Positions 36,352 through 45,264 of a DNA stretch of 64,000 bases are shown in pieces. This stretch comes from Peptostreptococcaceae bacterium (GTDB taxonomy: Bacteria > Bacillota > Clostridia > Peptostreptococcales > Peptostreptococcaceae). Position 1 is the first letter of the stretch. Every line of letters starts with the position of its first letter. The notes below the pieces were generated by a model. That model was not told where the DNA came from. It saw only the letters and a program-made list of their open reading frames with translations, and made no database searches. The position numbers and the translations under genes were made by a program. The stretch covers positions 1-64,000 of the forward strand of contig CABIZO010000005.1 of NCBI GenBank assembly GCA_902363255.1, in the 5' to 3' direction.

Positions 36352-36380
36352 CAAGTGTCATTAAATAGGGAGGATATATT

Positions 36381-36728
36381 ATGTTAAAAGGAAAGTACAA
36401 AAGAGAAGAATTAGGAGTAAAAAGAGGCAATATACAATGGAAAGCTAAAGTGGATAATAATATTTTATTATTTGTAAATCAAGGTCAAGGCAATAAGCCG
36501 GATTCAACTTATATATATGAAAATCATTTAGATAAAGAAAATGATATATTATACATGTGTAGGGATACAGATGAAATATGGAAAGAGAAATTAGTAAATG
36601 AATTTGATGTAGCAGATAATGTTAGAATATTTTATAGAGATAATAAAAAGCCTGAATGGTATGAATTTATATATGAAAGTATAGAAATAATTGATAATGG
36701 GTTTAAGGTAATCGGATCAGATTTATAA
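36381..36728 (+). CDS. Unknown small protein in the McrBC operon
   Basis: 115 residues, no signal or membrane segment, charged. It starts at ATG 36381 behind GGGAGG, and the stop at 36728 lies 18 bp before the likely McrB start. Sequence blocks G-N-I-Q-W-K-A-K-V-D and L-L-F-V-N-Q-G-Q-G-N-K-P-D and P-E-W-Y-E-F-I-Y-E-S-I look like a compact beta-rich domain. I do not recognise it. Operon position suggests a partner that helps the McrBC nuclease or the helicase, perhaps in substrate recognition. Confidence 0.55.
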   Translation: MLKGKYKREELGVKRGNIQWKAKVDNNILLFVNQGQGNKPDSTYIYENHLDKENDILYMCRDTDEIWKEKLVNEFDVADNVRIFYRDNKKPEWYEFIYESIEIIDNGFKVIGSDL

Positions 36729-36746
36729 AAATATGAGGTGAATTAT

Positions 36747-38828
36747 TTGGAAAGTATAAACAATAATAATTATATTTATAAAAAGTATATAGATAAATCT
36801 TTTTTAGATGGGAAAATAACAGTAAGTTTAGATAGTCATGAAAAATTTTTTAGTTGCATTGATAATAATTATGTGGATAGAGGAACTTATGTTGATATAA
36901 AGTTTAAAGTTGATAATGAGATATTTAATTCAAAGTTAAGAAATGTAGATAGAACTGGGTATAGCTCTAATACACTTCAAATAGAATTTGGGAATGAAAT
37001 AAAATCATACTTTAGAGAAAAGTTTAAATATAGTATCAATTTGGATGATATAAAAGATACAGATGAATATGTAGAGTTTTATGCAACGGAGGGATCAAAT
37101 ACTTATTATTTAAAGTTACATACTCATAATGATGATTTAAAGCATAAAAAGGTGTTTATTGGTAAATTTGGAGAAGCTAGACCTCAACAAATTGAGGAAA
37201 GGTTTTATGCAGGAGGAGTTGAAGGTAGCCTTGCTTACAATGGAATGAAAGTAGGAGACTATATGTTTCCTATTTATAAGGGTCAGATAATGGGATTATG
37301 GAAAGTAAAGGATTATGGAGAAAAGCATGATAATTCTATGAAAGGTGATGAAATAGGATCATGTTTTTTTGAAGAAGTATTAAAGTTTGATAATCCTTTA
37401 AAAATAAATGATTTTAACAGGCTTAAATATTTTGATTTAGATATAATTATGCTAAATAAGATATCAAAACCTACAGCGACAGAAAGAAAGGGATTTTTTG
37501 AGATAAGTATTTCTAGTACAGATATTGATTTAGAAAAAATTAATGTTAAGGATAATTTTAGACACATTTATATTTCACTAGAAAAAGCTGAGCTAAGCTT
37601 AAAAGATAAGGATATAGTAATACTAGTTGATGAAGATTATAAAATTAATTCTATGAAAATGCTAAATTATGGGATAGCTAGTGAATATACTCAATTAATG
37701 AACTTATACTGGGAAAAAGATACGAATAGATATTCTTTAAGGGAAAAATTAAGAATATCTGAAAATAAAAGTAAATTAAAATATAATTTTTTGATGAATG
37801 TTATAAATGAATTAAATGAAAAAGGATATTATGAAGTTGAAAATTTAATCAATATGTACGATTCTATCTTTATTACAAATGATTCATTTAAAACAAAAGA
37901 AGTAAAAAATAATGATAATAATATCAGAGTCAATGAAAATCAAGATGATTATGGGAAATACAGTATAGAAGATATTCTACAAGATGTATTTATAGAGAAA
38001 TCACAAATAGATGATATAACCTTCAATTTAGGCTACAAGAAAAACATAATACTACAAGGGCCTCCAGGTGTGGGAAAAACATTTGTAGCAAAGAAACTTT
38101 GTTATCTTCATCAAGGTTATAAATGTGATGACCAAATAGAGATGGTACAATTCCACCAATCTTATTCCTACGAAGATTTTATCAGAGGATACAGACCAAA
38201 CAGCGAAGGTGGATTCTCATTAAAAGATGGAGTGTTTTATAAGTTCACACAAAAAGCAATAGAAAACCCTGATAAAAAATACTACTTCATAATAGATGAA
38301 ATAAACAGAGGGAACTTAAGTAAAATTTTCGGTGAGCTAATGATGTTAATAGAGAAAGATAAAAGAGGTAAGGAATATCAAGTTAGCCTTACTTATCAAA
38401 AGGCTGATGAGAAATTCTACATCCCAAATAACCTATATATAATAGGAACAATGAATACAGCAGATAGATCTCTTGCTATGGTAGATTACGCTCTAAGAAG
38501 AAGATTTGCCTTTATAGATATTGAACCAGCATTTGATAATGCAGTTTTAAGAAGTCATTTTGAAAAATATTTAGGTCAAGAAATGACAGAAAAGATTATA
38601 AATAAAATGAACAAATTAAATAATGAAATTGAAAAAGATAGTTTAGATTTAGGCAAAGGATATAGAATAGGTCACAGTTATTTTACACCAACTGAAGAAG
38701 TAGATGATGTGAAAGTTTGGTATAGAAGTATTATAAAAATGGAGATAGAACCACTTATCAGAGAATATTGGTTTGATAGAAGTGAAGATGAAATTCAGCC
38801 GAAAGTAGTTGATTTACTTGACGACTAG
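36747..38828 (+). CDS. mcrB: McrB-type 5-methylcytosine restriction GTPase
   Basis: About 693 residues. Unknown N-terminal domains (about 1-330) may recognise modified DNA; an F-Y-A-G-G-V-E-G-S-L region near 155-170 resembles EVE/ASCH-type domains. The C-terminal AAA+ motor has Walker A G438-P-P-G-V-G-K-T445, Walker B with D517-E-I-N-R and the McrB-specific M569-N-T-A-D-R-S, which replaces NKxD in GTP binding. It should form hexamers and translocate DNA with McrC. Start: TTG 36747 behind GAGGTG, preferred over GTG 36738. The next gene overlaps its stop. Confidence 0.9.
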   Translation: MESINNNNYIYKKYIDKSFLDGKITVSLDSHEKFFSCIDNNYVDRGTYVDIKFKVDNEIFNSKLRNVDRTGYSSNTLQIEFGNEIKSYFREKFKYSINLDDIKDTDEYVEFYATEGSNTYYLKLHTHNDDLKHKKVFIGKFGEARPQQIEERFYAGGVEGSLAYNGMKVGDYMFPIYKGQIMGLWKVKDYGEKHDNSMKGDEIGSCFFEEVLKFDNPLKINDFNRLKYFDLDIIMLNKISKPTATERKGFFEISISSTDIDLEKINVKDNFRHIYISLEKAELSLKDKDIVILVDEDYKINSMKMLNYGIASEYTQLMNLYWEKDTNRYSLREKLRISENKSKLKYNFLMNVINELNEKGYYEVENLINMYDSIFITNDSFKTKEVKNNDNNIRVNENQDDYGKYSIEDILQDVFIEKSQIDDITFNLGYKKNIILQGPPGVGKTFVAKKLCYLHQGYKCDDQIEMVQFHQSYSYEDFIRGYRPNSEGGFSLKDGVFYKFTQKAIENPDKKYYFIIDEINRGNLSKIFGELMMLIEKDKRGKEYQVSLTYQKADEKFYIPNNLYIIGTMNTADRSLAMVDYALRRRFAFIDIEPAFDNAVLRSHFEKYLGQEMTEKIINKMNKLNNEIEKDSLDLGKGYRIGHSYFTPTEEVDDVKVWYRSIIKMEIEPLIREYWFDRSEDEIQPKVVDLLDD

Positions 38829-39840
38829 AAACATACCCATACAAAATATCTACTATATGCTTTGTTATGCTTGGAATAGAGTAGAAGAAGTGGAAAATAT
38901 GAATTTAAAAGGTATGAAAGGAGACAATCTTTATGATTTGCTCTCCTTAGTTTTATGTAATTCTGTTTCAAAAATAATAAAAAGAGGAATTTACAAAGAA
39001 TATATACCAAAAAATGAAGAAACCTACTCTTTAAGAGGAAAGATAAATTTTGGAGAAAGCTTAAAGAAAAATAGTTTTAGAAATGGTAGAGCATACTGTG
39101 AATTTGATAAGTTCAGCGACGATATTATACACAATCAAATTATAAAAGCCACACTTTATAATATTTTGAAGTGTAACACTGTAGATAAAAATATAAAAGA
39201 TAAGGCGATGAAACTTTATCATTATTTTGAGCATATAAGCACTATAAAATTAAATAGAACTTATTTTGAAAAAGCTAAAATTCATAGAAATAATAGACAT
39301 TATAAGTTTAGCATAGATATTTGCAAGTTAATTTATAATGATATGATAGTTGATGAAGTAAGTGGAAATATATCATTTAACTATAAAGAAGAGGAAAAGT
39401 TAGCCTACTTATTCGAGGAATTTGTTAGGAATTTTTATAAAATTCATTTATCTAATTCCCACGTTTGTAGAGAAAATATTAAATGGGATGCAGCAGGAGA
39501 TGATATGGATTTTCTGCCAAGAATGCAAACAGATATAACTATAAAACGAGATGATGAGATTATAATAATGGATACTAAGTATTATAAAAAAACACTAGTA
39601 AGCAACATGGGACAAGATAAATATCATAGTACAAATATGTACCAAATGTTTTCATATCTAAAAAATGCTGAAATTAAGGGAGAATTATATGAAAACTCCA
39701 CAGGAATTTTGTTATATCCTCAAGTAGATAAATCATTGGATAATTCCTATGAGTTACAAGGTCATACTTTAAAAATATGTACAGTTGACTTAAATGACGA
39801 TTGGCAAAATATACATAATAGATTATTAGAAATAGTTTAA
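38818..39840 (+). CDS. mcrC: McrC nuclease subunit
   Basis: About 340 residues, beginning at a TTG inside the McrB end (TTG 38809 is an alternative), so the pair is translationally coupled. The N-terminal I-P-I-Q-N-I-Y-Y-M-L-C-Y-A-W is the McrC hallmark. The C-terminal PD-(D/E)xK nuclease has D239 (M-Q-T-D-I-T) and D252-T-K254. McrC binds the McrB hexamer, stimulates GTP hydrolysis and cuts DNA between methylated sites. It is the last gene of the helicase-mcrBC operon; a repeat-rich tract without clear genes follows. Confidence 0.9.
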   Translation: MTTRNIPIQNIYYMLCYAWNRVEEVENMNLKGMKGDNLYDLLSLVLCNSVSKIIKRGIYKEYIPKNEETYSLRGKINFGESLKKNSFRNGRAYCEFDKFSDDIIHNQIIKATLYNILKCNTVDKNIKDKAMKLYHYFEHISTIKLNRTYFEKAKIHRNNRHYKFSIDICKLIYNDMIVDEVSGNISFNYKEEEKLAYLFEEFVRNFYKIHLSNSHVCRENIKWDAAGDDMDFLPRMQTDITIKRDDEIIIMDTKYYKKTLVSNMGQDKYHSTNMYQMFSYLKNAEIKGELYENSTGILLYPQVDKSLDNSYELQGHTLKICTVDLNDDWQNIHNRLLEIV

Positions 39841-39856
39841 ATACTTAAAATCAAAT

Positions 39857-40056
39857 GAATCTGTTCATACCCTGTTCACTAGGTTGTTCACCCTCACAAA
39901 CAGCTAAATTTCAACGATACAAGGTAACTTGTGAACAGGTGAACAAGAATTTACCTATGGAGAAGAAAAAAATAAAAATAAAAACAAGAGAATACATGCA
40001 TGTGTGTAGGCGCACGCGTATAGAAAATCCTGTTCAGGTTGTACACTTGTTCACAA
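39857..40056. repeat. GTTCA(C) repeat cluster
   Basis: GTTCA or GTTCAC occurs at about 39863, 39873, 39885, 40031 and 40049, and the inverted form GTGAAC twice at 39931 and 39939 (GTGAACAGGTGAAC). Such spaced direct and inverted copies in under 200 bp are typical of a replication or transposition initiation site, or of a phage-replication remnant. A 72-codon frame (39855-40073) runs through it, but has no ribosome site. Confidence 0.5.
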
Positions 40057-40107
40057 AAAATCAATTCCATTAACATATTTTTTATCAAGAAATAGACTCA
40101 AAAATAA

Positions 40108-40300
40108 ACCTATGTCTGTGCCTATCTACATAGGTACAGACATAGGTACGGACTTAGGCACAGAGAGAATAGAATCTAGAGATATAAATGCTTACATTTT
40201 CTCCTATTTTTTTAAAAATAGTCAAATTATATAAAGATAGGCACAAAAAGAGGGATATAGGCACAGGAATAGGCACAAAAGTTTAGAGATAGGCACAGAG
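40108..40300. repeat. TAGGCACA repeat cluster (iteron-like)
   Basis: TAGGCACA is found at about 40156, 40238, 40257, 40269 and 40288, the inverted TGTGCCTA at about 40117, and two variants (TAGGTACA, TAGGTACG) in between. Five direct copies in about 150 bp with irregular 12-80 bp spacing are unlikely by chance in AT-rich DNA. No gene overlaps them. Confidence 0.55.
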
Positions 40301-40429
40301 ATTAATTAAACATAAAAGGTAAATAAAATCACGAAAATTTATTTAACACTAAAGATAAATATTCAGCTCAAATAGGCTCAAAAAATAATACTTTAAGGTA
40401 ATTAAATGTAAAATATTGTATAATATAGA

Positions 40430-40476
40430 CCCCCTATATGGTATAATTAACCTAGGAATTATATCAATATAGGGGG
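40430..40476 (+). repeat. Long dyad around the start of the surface-protein transcript
   Basis: CCCCCTATAT plus GTATAATT on the left (40430-40448) mirrors AATTATAT plus ATATAGGGGG on the right (40457-40476) around AACCTAGG. The right arm contains the ribosome site (GGGGGAG). TGGTATAAT (extended -10 shape) lies in the left arm, so the dyad could also be a DNA operator at the promoter. Confidence 0.6.
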
Positions 40477-40488
40477 AGTTTTATTATA

Positions 40489-42933
40489 ATGAAACAAAGT
40501 AAAAGAATTATTTCATGCTTGTTATCAGCAATACTGATAAGCTCATCTGTAAATATAAATTTTATACATGCCATAAATAAGGAAAAATATAATACTTCAT
40601 ATGAAATGAACGAAACACAAGACTCAATAGGAAATATAATCTTTGATAAAAAAGCATATGAGTCGGGAGATGATGTTCATATAAGTATACATCCACAACA
40701 AGACGCGTCTGAAATATCCAATATGAAAGTATCAATAAGTAATCCAAATGGAGAAATAATTGTAAACAATGAAGAAGTAAAACTTAATGAAAATGGGTTC
40801 TTCTCTTATACATATAATTTAGATGAATATGCATTAGAGGGTTATTGGGAAGTTAGTAGCATAGAAGTAGAGGATACAGAAGGAAATACAACAACTTACA
40901 CAAATGCAGAAAATGATGATTGGAAGTTTTACGTTAAAACGATAGATAAAAAGGCACCAATAGTAAATAGGGTAGAGTTTGATAAAGAGTCATATGTAGG
41001 TGGAGATGATGTAAATATCAAAGTTTATGGAGATGATGATTTATCAGGTATGGATTCTATGGTTATGACAATAGTAAACTCAGATGGCGATTTTGTAAAT
41101 CAAATGTCAGGGGTTCCTTTTAATGAAGAAGGAGTTGTAGAGTGTACATATAAGTTAAGTGAATTTGCAGTATCAGGATATTGGAAAATAGAGAGTCTAT
41201 ATATTTCTGATAAGGCAGGCAATGGAGCTACTTATTATGAAGGGAAAGATTATGAAGGTGAATTTTTAGTAGAAGGAAACGATGATCAAGATAGACAAGC
41301 ACCAGTAATAAATAAAATAGAGTTCGATAAAGATTCATACATGGGTGGAGATATGGTAAATATCAAAGTCTATGGAGAAGATAATTTATCAGGTTTAGAT
41401 GGTATGATTATAACCTTAGCAAACTCAGATGGGGATTTTGTAAATCAAACAGGAGTACCTTTCAATGAAGAAGGAGTAGCAGACTTCACATATGAGCTAA
41501 ATAAATATGCTATAGCAGGAAGTTGGAAAATTGAAAGCATATATATATATGATAAAGCAGGAAATGGAGTTACTTATTTTGAAGGGAAAGATTATGAAGG
41601 TGAATTTTTAGTAGAAGAAAACGATGGTCAAGATAGACAAGCACCAATAATAAGTAAAATAGAATTTGATAAAGAATCTTATATTAGTGGAGAAACAGTA
41701 AAAATAAAAGTTTATGCAGAAGATGATTTGTCAGGAATTGATAACATGGCAATATCAATATATAACCCTGATGGAAAACTTGTAAATTCAACTTTGGGAG
41801 TATCATTTAATGATGAAGGTATTGCTGAGTTTGATTATGTTTTAGATAGATATGCCATGATAGGAACGTGGCAAGTAGGTGATATATCTATATTTGATAA
41901 AGCAGGAAATGGCAAAAACTACAGCAACAAAAATGATTTTAATGGTAACTTTGAGATTGTTAACGAAGCACCAAAAATTATTGCCGAAAACCAAGTAATA
42001 GGTAGAGGTCGCGCATTTAATCCTTTACAAAATGTTAAGGCAATCGATAATGAAGATGGAGATATAACAAATAAATTAAAAGTTATAAAAAATACAGTAA
42101 ATGTAAATGCAGTTGGTACATATCAAGTTGAATATGAGGTTGCAGATAGTAATAAAACAAAAACTAGAAAAAATATAAAAGTAACTGTTGAAAATAATAC
42201 ATTTACAAAAGCACTTACAATAAATACTGTAAAAGCAACAGCAAGCACAGTGACAGGTAGCGGGGAGAAAGGAGCTACAGTAAAAGCTTATGTAGGAACA
42301 AAAGAAATAGGAAAAGCGACAGTAGGCAGTAATGGAAAGTACACAATAAAAATAAAAGCTCAAAAATCAGGAACAAAAATAACAGTAAAAATGAGTAAAA
42401 CAGGATACACTACAGTATCAAGCAGTAAGACAGTAGTAAATGATAAATTTACAAAGTCACTTACAATAAATACTATAAAATCAACGGCAAGCACAGTGAC
42501 AGGTAGCGGACAAAAAGGATCTACAGTAAGAGCTTATGTAGGAACAAAAGAAATAGGGAAAGGGACAGTAGGTAGTAATGGAAAGTACACAATAAAAATA
42601 AAGGCTCAAAAATCAGGAACAAAAATAACAGTAAAAATGAGCAAAACAGGATACACTACAGTATCAAGCAGTAAGACAGTAGTAAATGATAAATTTACAA
42701 AGTCACTTACAATAAATAATATAAAAGCAACGACAAGCACAGTGACAGGTAGCGGACAAAAAGGAGCTACAGTAAAAGCTTATGTAGGAACAAAGGAAAT
42801 AGGAAAAGCGACAGTAGGAAGTAACGGAAAATACACAATAAAAATAAAAGCTCAAAAAAAGGGAACAAAAATAACAGTAAAAATGAGCAAAACAGGATAT
42901 AACACAGTATCAAAATCAATTACTGTAAAATAA
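40489..42933 (+). CDS. Secreted repetitive surface protein (Ig-like and DUF5011 modules)
   Basis: 814 residues with a signal peptide (about 1-28). Four related Ig-like modules of about 110 residues start near 48, 156, 271 and 385 (I-x-F-D-K-x-S-Y...D-K-A-G-N-G). A DUF5011-type domain follows (494-570; E-D-G-D-I-T-N-K, V-G-T-Y-Q-V-E-Y). Three nearly identical 82-residue modules close the protein (572-653, 654-735, 736-814). No LPxTG anchor or cell-wall-binding module is visible, so retention is unclear. An adhesin or structural role is inferred. Its leader carries a long dyad over the ribosome site. Confidence 0.82.
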   Translation: MKQSKRIISCLLSAILISSSVNINFIHAINKEKYNTSYEMNETQDSIGNIIFDKKAYESGDDVHISIHPQQDASEISNMKVSISNPNGEIIVNNEEVKLNENGFFSYTYNLDEYALEGYWEVSSIEVEDTEGNTTTYTNAENDDWKFYVKTIDKKAPIVNRVEFDKESYVGGDDVNIKVYGDDDLSGMDSMVMTIVNSDGDFVNQMSGVPFNEEGVVECTYKLSEFAVSGYWKIESLYISDKAGNGATYYEGKDYEGEFLVEGNDDQDRQAPVINKIEFDKDSYMGGDMVNIKVYGEDNLSGLDGMIITLANSDGDFVNQTGVPFNEEGVADFTYELNKYAIAGSWKIESIYIYDKAGNGVTYFEGKDYEGEFLVEENDGQDRQAPIISKIEFDKESYISGETVKIKVYAEDDLSGIDNMAISIYNPDGKLVNSTLGVSFNDEGIAEFDYVLDRYAMIGTWQVGDISIFDKAGNGKNYSNKNDFNGNFEIVNEAPKIIAENQVIGRGRAFNPLQNVKAIDNEDGDITNKLKVIKNTVNVNAVGTYQVEYEVADSNKTKTRKNIKVTVENNTFTKALTINTVKATASTVTGSGEKGATVKAYVGTKEIGKATVGSNGKYTIKIKAQKSGTKITVKMSKTGYTTVSSSKTVVNDKFTKSLTINTIKSTASTVTGSGQKGSTVRAYVGTKEIGKGTVGSNGKYTIKIKAQKSGTKITVKMSKTGYTTVSSSKTVVNDKFTKSLTINNIKATTSTVTGSGQKGATVKAYVGTKEIGKATVGSNGKYTIKIKAQKKGTKITVKMSKTGYNTVSKSITVK
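42202..42930 (+). repeat. Three tandem 246-bp DNA repeats in the surface-protein gene
   Basis: Units begin at 42202, 42448 and 42694 with TTTACAAA..CACTTACAATAA; the exact period is 246 bp (82 codons) and the last unit is shortened to 237 bp. Only scattered substitutions separate them. They can recombine to change copy number, giving length variation of the protein. Confidence 0.9.
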
Positions 42934-43036
42934 TTGAAAAAAATAAGCTACAAATCTAGATAATTATTTACAAATTTTGTATAATTAGGTACATTAATAT
43001 TAGGGAAAAAAGGAAATAAAGTGTGGAGGAAAAATA

Positions 43037-44506
43037 ATGGAAGAATTCAAGAATAAATACACCAATGTTGAGCTAGTAGAAACAAATGATTTGGTTGATA
43101 TATACGTAGCAATAAATAATGAAACACAAGAAAAAGTAAATTTAAAAGTATTAAAAAGTCAAAGTCATAATATGAAATATATTAATGACATAGCTTATGA
43201 AATAAATGAGCTAAAAGACTTAAGACATGAAAACCTAATAGGAATAAATCAAATATCTAGTTTTGTAGAAAATAATGTTACATATCACTATGTAGAAACT
43301 GAATATTTCGCAAACAGAACTCTATGGAACAAAATGGTATTCACAAAATTCTCTTACAGACAAAGTTTAGAGATAATAAAACAAGTTATAGAAGGCTTAA
43401 AAGAATTCAACTATAAAGGATTAAATTACGAGACTTTAACAGCAGAAAATATATTCATAAATCCAAAAGATGAAGTAAAAGTAGATATATTATCATATAT
43501 ACTACAAAAATATGATGATTCAGAAGAAATTTCTCAATATGATGAATTTGATGAAGGCAGAGATAAAGACCTTTATGCTATAGGACTTATTTTATATCAA
43601 TTAATAACTAAAGATTATAATTTGAAATTAAAGAAATTAAAGAAGTATGTAGATGATGAAGAAATATTTAATATTATATATAGCTTAATTACTAAAAAAC
43701 TAGATTACAGATATGAGAATTTTAACGAGGTTATATCAGATATTAACGCATGCTTAGCATATTTACCAACAGATACTACAAAAGATTCTGAGCAAATAGC
43801 ATATAATGAATTTGAAGATGATTATGAAGAGTATGACAGCTCACAAAATAGATCTAAACTGATAAAAAGACTATGTGCTTGTGCAGCAGCCCTTTTAATA
43901 GTTGTTGGTGGTGTAAAGGCTATAGGATTATTTAATAAAGATGATAATGAAGCTAAAGCACCTACAAATATAGTAAAAGAAGATGAGCCAGTAGAAGAAC
44001 TTACAGAAGAGGTTGTAGAAGAAGAACCTATAGAAGAAGAAACAGAAGCTGATGTGGCTGATAACTCTTATGTGGAGCCTACAAATACATACTCAAATGA
44101 TTACAATACAAATGCTAATAGTGGGAATAATTACAATAATAACACAGTAGAAAGACCAAACTATAATAATAACTACAATAACAATAATAATAATTCAAAT
44201 AGCAATAATAACAATAGTAATAGTAATAACAATAGTAACAACAATAACAGTAATAATAACAATGGAAACGGCACTAATAACGACAATACTAATAACGATA
44301 ACAATAATAACAACAGTAACAACGACACAACTGTACCACCAAGCAATGATAACGAATCTTCAAATCCAGGTGATGGAGGAGTAGACAATGGAGGCGGAGA
44401 AACAACAACACCAACGCCTACACCAGATCCTACACCAGATACAGGAGATAATAGTGGAGTAAGTGAGGAAAACCAAAATCCACAAGTAAACCAAGAAATA
44501 CAATAA
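43037..44506 (+). CDS. Membrane pseudokinase with Asn-rich extracellular tail
   Basis: 489 residues. The N-terminal 255 residues have the Ser/Thr kinase (PASTA/Hanks) fold: a VAIK-like Lys37 and an alpha-C Glu. But the catalytic loop H-R-D-L-K-x-x-N is replaced by Y131-E-T-L-T-A-E-N138 and D-F-G by D150-I-L, so phosphotransfer is unlikely. A single membrane segment (about 279-299) is followed by an acidic stretch, a tail of mostly Asn/Ser (about 355-430) and a Pro/Thr-rich end outside the cell. It follows the surface-protein gene by about 100 bp. A scaffold or sensor role is inferred. Confidence 0.8.
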   Translation: MEEFKNKYTNVELVETNDLVDIYVAINNETQEKVNLKVLKSQSHNMKYINDIAYEINELKDLRHENLIGINQISSFVENNVTYHYVETEYFANRTLWNKMVFTKFSYRQSLEIIKQVIEGLKEFNYKGLNYETLTAENIFINPKDEVKVDILSYILQKYDDSEEISQYDEFDEGRDKDLYAIGLILYQLITKDYNLKLKKLKKYVDDEEIFNIIYSLITKKLDYRYENFNEVISDINACLAYLPTDTTKDSEQIAYNEFEDDYEEYDSSQNRSKLIKRLCACAAALLIVVGGVKAIGLFNKDDNEAKAPTNIVKEDEPVEELTEEVVEEEPIEEETEADVADNSYVEPTNTYSNDYNTNANSGNNYNNNTVERPNYNNNYNNNNNNSNSNNNNSNSNNNSNNNNSNNNNGNGTNNDNTNNDNNNNNSNNDTTVPPSNDNESSNPGDGGVDNGGGETTTPTPTPDPTPDTGDNSGVSEENQNPQVNQEIQ

Positions 44507-44524
44507 ATTTAAATACTAAGTAAA

Positions 44525-44552
44525 AAAACAGCTATTTTGATAGCTGTTTTTT
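44525..44552 (+). terminator. Terminator after the pseudokinase gene
   Basis: AAAACAGCTAT pairs with ATAGCTGTTTT over a 4-nt loop, with a T-run. Confidence 0.88.
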
Positions 44553-44737
44553 ATGTTGAAATTCTATGGTTTATTAGAATGTTAATTTATAATTGATTTT
44601 CGCCGAGAGAGATGCTTCCAATAAAAAAGAACTTCTATTTATATTTTTACACAATAGAGACATTATAATACTATGGTAAAATATTCATAATACAATAAAG
44701 TAAAAATATATAAACTAGAAACATAGGAGGAAGTAAA

Positions 44738-45106
44738 ATGAGTTGTATATTTTGTGAAATAAAAGATTATGTGTTGGAAAATCATCTTGCCTATGCAATT
44801 TTTGATAAATTCCCAGCAACAAAAGGTCATATGTTAATAATACCTAAGCGTCATGTTGCAAACTTCTTTGATATAACAAAAGAAGAAAGGGAAGCAATGT
44901 TTGACCTAGTAAACGAAGGGAAAGAATTACTAGACGAAAAATACAGTCCAGATGGATATAACGTAGGAGTTAACGTAAATGAAGCTGGAGGACAAACAGT
45001 TTTTCATGTTCATATTCACCTAATGCCTAGATTTAAAGGTGATGTGATTGATCCAACTGGGGGAGTAAGAGGAGCTATTCCTAAATATATGAAATATAGC
45101 AAATAA
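44738..45106 (+). CDS. HIT-family (HINT-like) nucleotide hydrolase
   Basis: 122 residues, cytoplasmic. The active-site motif H-V-H-I-H-L follows G-G-Q-T-V-F, and the N-terminal C-x-x-C (C-I-F-C-E-I) is typical of HINT-type HIT proteins. Such enzymes hydrolyse AMP-lysine and similar phosphoramidates. The start has the consensus AGGAGG 7 nt upstream. It is a single gene with its own terminator; no neighbour suggests a special role. Confidence 0.9.
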   Translation: MSCIFCEIKDYVLENHLAYAIFDKFPATKGHMLIIPKRHVANFFDITKEEREAMFDLVNEGKELLDEKYSPDGYNVGVNVNEAGGQTVFHVHIHLMPRFKGDVIDPTGGVRGAIPKYMKYSK

Positions 45107-45112
45107 TAATAT

Positions 45113-45143
45113 GAAAGGCCATGTTGAAAAATATGGTCTTTTC
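45113..45143 (+). terminator. Terminator after the HIT gene
   Basis: GAAAGGCCAT / ATGGTCTTTTC stem (one wobble) over a loop of about 10 nt. Confidence 0.75.
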
Positions 45144-45264
45144 AATTGTAGACTAATTTTAATTCATTGACCTATTATAAAATATGTAATTTAGAGATAA
45201 TAAAAGAAAATAAAACTTTTTAAAAGAGATAAAACGTCTTATATATGAGAGGTGAATAAATGAG

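Noticed and set aside
39855..40073. 72-codon frame in the repeat tract after mcrC
   Set aside because: No ribosome site, odd composition, and it runs through the GTTCA repeats; it is more likely non-coding.
42202..42930. CRISPR-like array
   Set aside because: The 246-bp units are in-frame protein repeats without spacers; no cas genes are present.
44173..44388. Minus-strand frame rich in Leu
   Set aside because: It is the shadow of the Asn codon run (AAT/AAC) in the pseudokinase tail.
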